Below are positions 1-5,014 of a DNA stretch of 5,625 nt, one piece after another; position 1 is the stretch's first letter; every line of letters begins with the position of its first letter. A program made the position numbers and the translations under genes. The notes below the pieces were generated by a model. The model did not search any database. It was not told where the DNA came from and worked only from the letters and a program-made list of their open reading frames with translations. Origin of the DNA: DATGIQ01 sp035295665 (GTDB lineage Bacteria > Planctomycetota > Planctomycetia > Gemmatales > Gemmataceae); assembly GCA_035295665.1 (NCBI GenBank), contig DATGIQ010000215.1, forward strand, positions 1-5,625, in the 5' to 3' direction.

Positions 1-1
1 A

Positions 2-166
2 GAGGCTATTCCGGAACGTGACCCAGCCTACCGTTTGCCCGTTGGAACAAGCTACGGGGCGACGACGGTTGAGGTTGTGTCCCCGGAGGTGCGCCGGGAG
101 CTGGCACGCCGACTCCAGGAGCTTGGCATGAGCCCTGCCAGAGCGGCGTTCGTAGCCAGCTTGTGA
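2..166 (+). CDS. C-terminal end of an unrecognised protein (5' end outside window)
   Basis: An open frame enters from the left edge and ends at a TGA at 164-166, giving 54 residues. The codons look coding, with a strong G/C preference at third positions. The peptide has a charged, probably helical stretch (EVRRELARRLQELGM) followed by a short tail ending ARAAFVASL. I do not recognise the family and assign no function. It is read in the same direction as the DGPF gene that follows 107 bases later, so it may be the gene before the operon or its first member. No convincing terminator lies between them. The call rests only on codon character and the open frame at the edge. Confidence 0.5.
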   Translation, partial: EAIPERDPAYRLPVGTSYGATTVEVVSPEVRRELARRLQELGMSPARAAFVASL

Positions 167-261
167 TCATGGGTTGCGGGGCGAAAAAAAATCTGCCCGC
201 TGTCGATTTCCGGCGTTGCCAAACGACTACTACGTGGGAAGAGCAAATCTCCCTCAAGAAT

Positions 262-265
262 GAGG
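262..265 (+). promoter_or_regulatory. Ribosome binding site choosing the DGPF gene start
   Basis: GAGG lies 8 bases before the ATG at 274. The frame stays open upstream to a GTG at 163, but the 37 extra residues match nothing in the DGPF family and that GTG has no comparable site. The family N-terminus (MKF plus hydrophobic residues) begins exactly at the ATG at 274. Confidence 0.6.
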
Positions 266-273
266 TCAACGCG

Positions 274-711
274 ATGAAGTTCATTTGCCTGGGATTCCAG
301 GACGAGTCCAGCGGGACCAAGATGTCCCAAAGCGAACGTAAGTTCTTCATGGAGCAATGTTTCGCGTATGATGCCGAGCTCCGCCGGGGCGGGCATTTCC
401 TGGGCGGAGAAGCCCTCCAGCCGGCCCGGAATGCCGCAACCGTGCGTTGCCAAAGTGAGAAGGTTATGGTAACCGATGGTCCCTACGCCGAGACTAAAGA
501 GCAACTGGGCGGCATTCTGTTCCTGGAAGCCAGGGACCTCGATCAGGCGATCCAGCGAATGGCCCAGCATCCCGGAGTTCGCACTGGTGGATTCGAGATC
601 CGTCCCGCCAATGAAGAGATCAATGCCTGGATCGCAGCCAGGAAACCATCGCCGACCTCACCGAACCATAGAGAAGCTGAATTCCTTCTCAAACAAAGGA
701 GTAATCGATGA
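274..711 (+). CDS. DGPF-domain / YCII-related (YciI family) protein
   Basis: This is a 145-residue protein of the YCII-related superfamily, DGPF branch. The signature is at residues 65-83: MVTDGPYAETKEQLGG followed by ILF, with Tyr in place of the Phe of DGPF. The upstream block GGHFLGGEALQP (39-50) and the downstream LEARDLDQAIQRMAQHPG (84-101) are also typical. The domain is a small ferredoxin-like fold that usually forms dimers. No signal peptide is visible, so it is probably cytoplasmic. The biochemical role of this branch is not established. Many relatives sit beside ECF sigma factor genes, but none is visible here. The gene instead overlaps the Asp-box protein gene by four bases (ATGA, 708-711), which argues for one operon. 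The last 20 or so residues (from about 124) are polar and probably disordered. Confidence 0.88.
   Translation: MKFICLGFQDESSGTKMSQSERKFFMEQCFAYDAELRRGGHFLGGEALQPARNAATVRCQSEKVMVTDGPYAETKEQLGGILFLEARDLDQAIQRMAQHPGVRTGGFEIRPANEEINAWIAARKPSPTSPNHREAEFLLKQRSNR
695..701 (+). promoter_or_regulatory. Strong ribosome binding site for the Asp-box protein gene
   Basis: AAAGGAG lies 6 bases before the ATG at 708, inside the end of the DGPF gene. It is the best Shine-Dalgarno match in the window and fixes the start of the propeller gene. It also suggests this protein is made in good amount rather than only by coupling to the gene before. Confidence 0.7.
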
Positions 712-1892
712 GCAAGGTGCGAGTGCTTGTGGGGACACGCAAGGGCGCATTCATTTTGACATCGGATGGCAAGCGCCAAAAATGGGACATCAGCGGTCCC
801 CACTTCGCAGGCTGGGAGATTTACCATCTGAAGGGGTCGTCCGTCGACCCGAACCGGCTGTATGCGTCGCAGAGCAGTGGCTGGTTCGGGCAGATCATCC
901 AGCGCTCCGACGACGGCGGCAAAACCTGGCACCAGCCGGGCACGCCAGCGGGCGCGCCGATGATGACTCCGGAAGGGATGCCGAAAGCAGAGAGCAACAA
1001 GTTCGTTTACGATACTTCCCCGGAAACCGGCAAGCCGCTCACCACGCACCAATGGTACGACGGTACGCAACACCCCTGGGAGTTCAAACGCGTCTGGCAT
1101 CTCGAACCGTCGCTGAGCGACCCCGAAACCGTTTACGCCGGCGTCGAAGACGCTGCGCTGTTCCGCTCCACCGACGGCGGCAAAAACTGGCATGAGCTAG
1201 CCGGCCTGCGCGACGCTCACGGGTCCAAATGGTCGCCCGGCGCCGGCGGCATGGGGCTGCACACCATTCTCCTCGATTCCACCAATCCCCGTCGCCTGTA
1301 CATCGCCATCTCTGCCGCGGGCGCCTTCCGGACCGAGGACGGCGGCAAGACGTGGAAGCCGATCAATCGGGGATTGCACTCGCAATACATCCCGAATCCG
1401 ACCGCCGAGGTGGGCCACTGCGTGCACCACATCGCCATGCATCGCTCGCGCCCGCATGTGTTATTCATGCAGAAGCATTGGGACATCATGCGCAGCGACG
1501 ACGCCGGCGATTCCTGGCACGAGGTCAGCGGCAACCTACCCACCGATTTCGGGTTCCCGATCGAGGTCCACGCGCACGAGCCGGAGACCATCTATGTCGT
1601 CCCGATCAAGAGCGACTCGGAGCACTATGTGGCGGACGGAAAGTTGCGCGTCTTCCGTAGCCGTACGGGCGGGAACGAGTGGGAAGCCCTCACCAAGGGT
1701 CTGCCCCAGGAGAACTGCTACGTCAACGTGCTGCGCGATGCGATGTCCATCGACACGCTTGACAAGTGCGGCATCTATTTCGGTACCACCGGCGGGCAGG
1801 TTTACGTGTCGGCCGATTCCGGCGATAGCTGGGCGCCGATCGTGCGTGATCTACCGGCTGTACTGTCCGTCGAGGTCCAGACCCTGCCATGA
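708..1892 (+). CDS. Asp-box (BNR) repeat beta-propeller protein, sialidase/VPS10-like fold
   Basis: The protein has 394 residues and six recognisable Asp-box motifs (S/T-x-D-x-G-x-x-W type). They are SDDGGKTW (67-74), STDGGKNW (154-161), TEDGGKTW (209-216), SDDAGDSW (263-270), SRTGGNEW (318-325, lacking the Asp) and SADSGDSW (368-375). Six boxes over this length fit a beta-propeller. The N-terminus (MSKVRVLVGTRKGAF) begins directly with a strand and has no signal peptide, so a cytoplasmic location is inferred, unlike secreted sialidases. Database labels such as exo-alpha-sialidase are likely for this family, but the sequence does not show that it cleaves sialic acid. A binding or scaffold role is equally possible. 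It overlaps the DGPF gene upstream and the MoaD-like gene downstream, each by ATGA. From memory, pairing with a MoaD-like gene recurs in other bacteria, suggesting a functional partnership. Confidence 0.9.
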   Translation: MSKVRVLVGTRKGAFILTSDGKRQKWDISGPHFAGWEIYHLKGSSVDPNRLYASQSSGWFGQIIQRSDDGGKTWHQPGTPAGAPMMTPEGMPKAESNKFVYDTSPETGKPLTTHQWYDGTQHPWEFKRVWHLEPSLSDPETVYAGVEDAALFRSTDGGKNWHELAGLRDAHGSKWSPGAGGMGLHTILLDSTNPRRLYIAISAAGAFRTEDGGKTWKPINRGLHSQYIPNPTAEVGHCVHHIAMHRSRPHVLFMQKHWDIMRSDDAGDSWHEVSGNLPTDFGFPIEVHAHEPETIYVVPIKSDSEHYVADGKLRVFRSRTGGNEWEALTKGLPQENCYVNVLRDAMSIDTLDKCGIYFGTTGGQVYVSADSGDSWAPIVRDLPAVLSVEVQTLP

Positions 1893-2185
1893 TCCGAGTT
1901 GTCCTTCCGTATCATTTGCGCACGCTGGCGAACACCGACGCTGAGGTACGTGTCGACGTCGCTGGTCCGGTCACGCAGCGCTCGATCCTCGACGCGCTGG
2001 AAGCACGCTATCCAATGCTGCGCGGCACAATCCGCGACCAGGTTACACAGAGACGCCGGCCGATGCTGCGTTTCTACGCCTGCGAGGAGGATCTGTCTCT
2101 TGAGCCGCCCGACGCCCTGCTGCCGGAGGCGGTTGCCTCGGGAGCGGAACCGTTTTGGATCATCGGGGCCATCGCCGGCGGCTAA
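1889..2185 (+). CDS. MoaD/ThiS-like beta-grasp protein with C-terminal Gly-Gly
   Basis: This 98-residue protein starts with the strand MIRVVLPYHLRTLA. It continues with VRVDVAGPVTQRSILDALEARYP, the strand-helix part of a ubiquitin-like fold, and ends in FWIIGAIAGG. The terminal Gly97-Gly98 is the mark of sulfur-carrier proteins (MoaD, ThiS) and of Urm1/SAMP-like modifiers. In those proteins an E1-like enzyme adenylates the Gly-Gly tail, which then carries sulfur or forms an isopeptide bond. No E1-like (MoeB/ThiF) or MoaE gene is visible here, so a classical molybdopterin synthase role is not supported. The ATG overlaps the TGA of the propeller gene (ATGA, 1889-1892). The only purine-rich site (GAGG, 1872-1875) is 13 bases away, so translation probably depends on coupling. 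The family and the tail are clear. The function is unknown. Confidence 0.88.
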   Translation: MIRVVLPYHLRTLANTDAEVRVDVAGPVTQRSILDALEARYPMLRGTIRDQVTQRRRPMLRFYACEEDLSLEPPDALLPEAVASGAEPFWIIGAIAGG

Positions 2186-2227
2186 GCGCTAACGGATCCA
2201 GCGGAGCACGGAGCTCGAGCGGCCGTT

Positions 2228-2249
2228 ATTCTGGGCTCTACACCAGAAT
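2228..2249. repeat. Inverted repeat (7-bp stem, 8-base loop) after the operon
   Basis: ATTCTGG (2228-2234) and CCAGAAT (2243-2249) are perfect inverted copies separated by 8 bases. They lie 42 bases after the stop of the MoaD-like gene, where a terminator for the operon would be expected. No T-run follows on either strand, so a standard intrinsic terminator is not supported. It may act as an RNA hairpin protecting the 3' end, or be chance. Confidence 0.35.
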
Positions 2250-2259
2250 CCGTGGGTAG

Positions 2260-2275
2260 ATTCGGGCATTCGGGC
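2260..2275. repeat. Tandem direct repeat of ATTCGGGC (two copies)
   Basis: Two exact, adjacent copies of ATTCGGGC occupy 2260-2267 and 2268-2275, followed by the related AATTCCGG. This is a small duplication in non-coding DNA. It could come from slippage or mark an old insertion boundary. Confidence 0.5.
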
Positions 2276-2313
2276 AATTCCGGTTTCCCATTTCCGCGGC
2301 GGTTACGGTTCAC

Positions 2314-2328
2314 GTTCCGCTGCGGAAC
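2314..2328. repeat. Palindrome GTTCCGC-T-GCGGAAC
   Basis: Perfect 7-bp arms (2314-2320 and 2322-2328) flank a single central base. This is too tight for an RNA hairpin but has the shape of a dimeric regulator's binding site, or of part of a mobile element end. No gene start follows closely, so no regulatory target is apparent. Confidence 0.3.
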
Positions 2329-2514
2329 TGGCGCAGCCCAAACGCCGGGCGGGCAGCCAGGACATGCCCCGCACCGCAAGATGCTGCTGCCTGAGCGGGT
2401 CCTGCACAGCGTACGGTTCGCGCCCAGAGGCTGTGCGCCCTGCCACCAGGCGTTGCCGAAGGAAGCCAGCCGCCACCGGGTGGCAGAATTGTCCAAGCCG
2501 GCGGCCTTGAGGCC

Positions 2515-2784
2515 GTGCAAATGGATCAGCAGCACAGCCCCGAGATCGATCTCGCCTTGCTCGACGTGCGCATGCCCACGGTGGATGGTCCCCAGACACT
2601 CGTTTCCCTCCTTCGGCTCAATCCGCAGTTACAAGCCTGTTTCATGACCGGGCACGGCACGCCATATAGCAAGACCCAGCTGCTGCATATGGGCGCAGCC
2701 TACGTCTTTGACAAGCCCTTCCATCTTGCACAGTTAATCACGGTTCTCGCGCAGCTTCTTGGGCAGGCTCTTGCCCCGGTGTAA
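2515..2784 (+). CDS. N-terminally truncated response-regulator receiver domain
   Basis: The 89-residue frame carries the middle and end of a CheY-like receiver domain. The phospho-acceptor strand DLALLDVRMP has Asp17, the switch Thr45 lies in ACFMTGHG, and the conserved Lys67 lies in VFDKPF. Missing are the first strand and the acidic pair (usually DD or DE) that bind magnesium. The frame continues upstream without a stop through IVQAGGLEAVQ, which fits helix 1-strand 2 of the domain. Further upstream it no longer resembles a receiver. The GTG at 2515 or ATG at 2521 is therefore probably not an original start. Without the acidic pair it should not be phosphorylated normally. It may be the relic of a single-domain regulator or of the C-terminal receiver of a hybrid kinase. 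No kinase gene is nearby. Confidence 0.65.
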   Translation: MQMDQQHSPEIDLALLDVRMPTVDGPQTLVSLLRLNPQLQACFMTGHGTPYSKTQLLHMGAAYVFDKPFHLAQLITVLAQLLGQALAPV

Positions 2785-2848
2785 TCCGCATGACTTGGGG
2801 ATTGGCGGCGGCACCATCGCGCTTGGCTGCGGTTCCAGCTCAAGCAGG

Positions 2849-4192
2849 TTACATCGGAACGATCAGGCTATGGACGGCGCGGTGCTTGATCTGGTTCAAC
2901 AGCCATGCCTGCATCCGCCGGATCTGCTCCTCCGCGTAAAGCGTGGCGTCGAGCATCTCCCGATCGCGCAGCCCCTGGGCAGCCTGGAACAGAACCGTGT
3001 TGGCTCCATGAACGGCGGCCGTGAGCACATCGAGCGATTGCAGGTCGCGGAGCTCCCCGAATTCCCCGGGGCGAGGCGCCGGGAAAAGCGTTTGCCGCAA
3101 TGTCTCCGGCTCCTTGGCCGGGGACTCTCCGTATTTTTCTGCGTATGGGGCAAACCGCGCGTGCAGCTCATCGCACCACCGAGCCAGTGTTTCCCAGATA
3201 CTAACCAGCTCCCGCTCCTCAAAATGGACTTTCCGCAGCGATCGGCAGGCGCGCCCAAACTGAACCAGCCCGGAGCGCAACAGCCCGATGGCGTCCGGGA
3301 TGTGGCTCCGGGCGGCTGGGTGAGTTCCCGTCAATAATTGATCCGCCGCTTCCTTGCCTCGGTCCACGGCTTTCGACGCCACGTCCAACACCTTGCTGCC
3401 GAGACTGGCGATTACCCCGACTTTGCAAACCTGCACGGCGGCGTACTTGTAGTAGGGCTGCTTGCTGACGGGATCCCAGCCGCTGATCGTCAGTTCGTTC
3501 GCCGCCCGGTGATGGCTATCCTGCTCATCCCAGTAACCGTAGTGGAAAGGAAGGAAGACATGTCCCGGCAGGATGTCCCCAATCTTGGCCGGCGCACGTA
3601 CGCTGCCCCGGCGGGACGCCACCTCGAGTTCGTCCCCGTCCCGTACACCGAGCCGGTCGGCATCCTCCCGGGCAATCTCGAGGAATACCTCGGGGGCAGC
3701 CTGGTGCAGCTCGGGAGTGCGGCCGGTTTTCGTTCGGGTGTGGAAGTGGTAAACAATCCGGCCGGTGGTCAGGTAGAACGGATACTCGGCGTCCGGCTCC
3801 TCCAAGGGCGGCATGTAATGGGCGGCCTTCAGCAGCGCGCGGCCCTGAGGGTCCTTGGAGCGATACTCGTCCGGTGTCCGCGCTGCCCCGATCTCCAGAT
3901 CGTGGCCAAACGTCTGGGTAATGTCGGCTTCCGTATGGAAGTGGAAGTCTGTGTACATGCGTTCGCAGCCGTCGGGGAAGCGATCATTGCACGGCCACTG
4001 AATACCGGAACCGCGGCTCAGCTTCTCGTAGCTCATTCCGCTGTAATCGACCAACCAGCCCTTGGAGCATTTCGCCCAGTGGTTGAACGCTCCCTCTGAG
4101 TCGGTCCATGGGATCAACGGGTGCCCGTCCGAGCCGAACGTTTCGCGCAAGGCCTGGGACGCGGTCGAGGTACAGAGGCGGGTTTGGTTCAT
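2849..4192 (-). CDS. Molybdopterin oxidoreductase (nitrate reductase/formate dehydrogenase type), internally deleted
   Basis: The 447-residue frame encodes the C-terminal half of an enzyme of the DMSO-reductase/NasA-like molybdopterin family. Residues 48-68 (DYSGMSYEKL then GIQWPC) belong to the catalytic part. Residues 137-257 form the molybdopterin-dinucleotide binding domain, with LTTGRIVYHFHTRTKTGR, LGVRDGDELEVASRRG, FLPFHYGYW and NELTISGWDPVSKQPYYK. Residues 258-447 are a mostly helical C-terminal extension. Residues 4-23 (TRLCTSTASQALRETFGSDG) resemble a block that normally lies about 100 residues into the full protein. Here it is joined directly to a segment that should come several hundred residues later. 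The Cys cluster for the 4Fe-4S centre and most of the molybdenum-binding core are absent, so it cannot work as an oxidoreductase. The ATG is probably internal: the upstream residues NLRVDP still fit the family but are cut by a TAA. GAGGG lies 8 bases before it. Confidence 0.75.
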   Translation of the reverse strand: MNQTRLCTSTASQALRETFGSDGHPLIPWTDSEGAFNHWAKCSKGWLVDYSGMSYEKLSRGSGIQWPCNDRFPDGCERMYTDFHFHTEADITQTFGHDLEIGAARTPDEYRSKDPQGRALLKAAHYMPPLEEPDAEYPFYLTTGRIVYHFHTRTKTGRTPELHQAAPEVFLEIAREDADRLGVRDGDELEVASRRGSVRAPAKIGDILPGHVFLPFHYGYWDEQDSHHRAANELTISGWDPVSKQPYYKYAAVQVCKVGVIASLGSKVLDVASKAVDRGKEAADQLLTGTHPAARSHIPDAIGLLRSGLVQFGRACRSLRKVHFEERELVSIWETLARWCDELHARFAPYAEKYGESPAKEPETLRQTLFPAPRPGEFGELRDLQSLDVLTAAVHGANTVLFQAAQGLRDREMLDATLYAEEQIRRMQAWLLNQIKHRAVHSLIVPM

Positions 4193-4323
4193 CGGGTCAA
4201 CCCTCAGGTTTTAATGACATGCCCTGGGAGGAAAAGGCTGGTCATCTCTCCCGGATCGGTTTCAATGGAGAAGACGTTCTGCATCATGCCCAAGGCGACC
4301 GTGGCGGATCGTCCGCGCACGGC

Positions 4324-4857
4324 TCAGGCGTCGCCGTGCAGCAGGAGGGCGACGGCGCCCATTTCCGGCATGTATTCCTCGATCAGCAGTTGATCCTTCT
4401 GCTTCTCTGCCACGATACGGAACGCAGGCTCAGCCAATTCGGGCAACGCGAGGGCGTATCTAAGTTGTTCCGCGATCGCCAACGCACCCAGCGCATCGAG
4501 CCCCTCGAGCAACAGCTGCTGCAGGTCCTTCCAGTTACCCTGGGCGCTGCCGGCCAGCCTGACCACGCCGGCGAGAGCTTCACCCGCCTTGGCGGCGACG
4601 GCACCGGTGAGCGATCGCCCCGTGGACGGCTTCCGGCCAATCGCTCGGAACAGCTCGCGGGCCGTGACCTCGCCGAGATACTTTTGATGTGCGGCGCGCG
4701 GATCTTTTCGGTGGTATCCGCGGCAACCTTGCGGCACTTCTCTTGCGCCAGCAGCACATTCCAAGCCAGGCCTCGTGCAGTCGATCTGCTACTCCCAGGT
4801 CTTCTCGTCCAGGTCCAGCAAAGAGACCGGCACAATGGGCACCCGGCGGGGTGCCAC
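4324..4857 (-). pseudogene. Frameshifted gene for a helical protein of unknown function
   Basis: Residues from KYLGEVTARELFRAIG to the TGA at 4324-4326 form one clean frame. It has long amphipathic helices (NWKDLQQLLLEGLDALGALA, AIAEQLRYALALPELAEPAF, VAEKQKDQLLIEEYMPEMG). Upstream, protein-like sequence jumps frames. RVPIVPVSLLDLDEKTWE ends at a TAG (4789-4791), VADRLHEAW follows in a second frame, and NVLLAQEKCRKVAADTTEK then IRAPHIK in a third. Each jump fits loss of one base: near 4789-4796 in a G-run, at 4757-4765 in an A-run, and at the A-run 4682-4685. A GTG at 4857 could be the old start. I do not recognise the family. Its position just before the molybdopterin gene on the same strand suggests a former partner. 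The losses may be real decay or sequencing errors. Confidence 0.5.
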
Positions 4858-5014
4858 TTATCTACTCTGCCGCAAATGCCATGCCTGTCTGTCGGATAGC
4901 GTCCCCTCATCGAGGCGTTGCCCGGCCGATGGATGAGGTAATGAAGTGATCGTGCAGGCGCGCCATTCTCTCCGAGGGATGTGTTTGAACCTGGTATTCA
5001 ATGTCTCCTGCTGC
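4858..5014. other. Short non-coding stretch downstream of the esterase
   Basis: These 157 bases separate the esterase stop from the broken helical gene on the same strand. I see no gene, no clear promoter and no intrinsic terminator. The only inverted repeat is a weak 5-bp one (TTGAA at 4985-4989, TTCAA at 4997-5001) without a T-run. Confidence 0.4.

Larger units (their letters stand above)
2186..2514. other. Non-coding stretch between MoaD-like gene and receiver fragment
   Basis: About 330 bases carry no gene I can support. Open frames here on both strands give proteins rich in Arg, Pro and Cys with no recognisable family. The first half holds a 7-bp inverted repeat, a tandem 8-bp repeat and a 7-1-7 palindrome, listed separately. 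In the last 50 bases a degraded N-terminal part of the receiver domain can be traced. The residues RHRVAE (from about 2471) lie in one frame. The residues IVQAGGLEAVQ (2488-2520) lie in the frame of the downstream fragment. A one-base loss near 2488-2492 would join them. Confidence 0.6.

Noticed and set aside
176..200. GCGGG...CCCGC inverted repeat with an A-run in the loop, as a terminator of the first gene
   Set aside because: The stem is only 5 bp, the A-run is in the loop, and no T-run follows.
163..273. Longer start (GTG at 163) for the DGPF protein
   Set aside because: The extra 37 residues have no family match, and the ATG at 274 has a ribosome binding site and the expected N-terminus.
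476..1195. Plus-strand and minus-strand frames over the DGPF and propeller genes
   Set aside because: Arg-rich, low-complexity translations in other frames of well-recognised genes.
708..1892. Asp-box motifs as a DNA repeat array
   Set aside because: The repeats are protein motifs at irregular spacing (about 50-90 residues). The DNA is not repetitive enough to be a separate element.
2759..4099. Two long plus-strand open frames (2759-3337 and 3338-4099) opposite the molybdoenzyme gene
   Set aside because: They are antisense shadows of a GC-rich coding region. Their translations match no family, whereas the minus strand shows clear molybdopterin-domain motifs.
4324..4326. Selenocysteine at the TGA of the helical gene
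   Set aside because: No supporting hairpin or conserved context can be shown, and the same gene already carries other disruptions, so a nonsense mutation or true stop is simpler.
4985..5001. TTGAA...TTCAA inverted repeat after the esterase stop as a terminator
   Set aside because: Five weak base pairs and no T-run on the minus strand.
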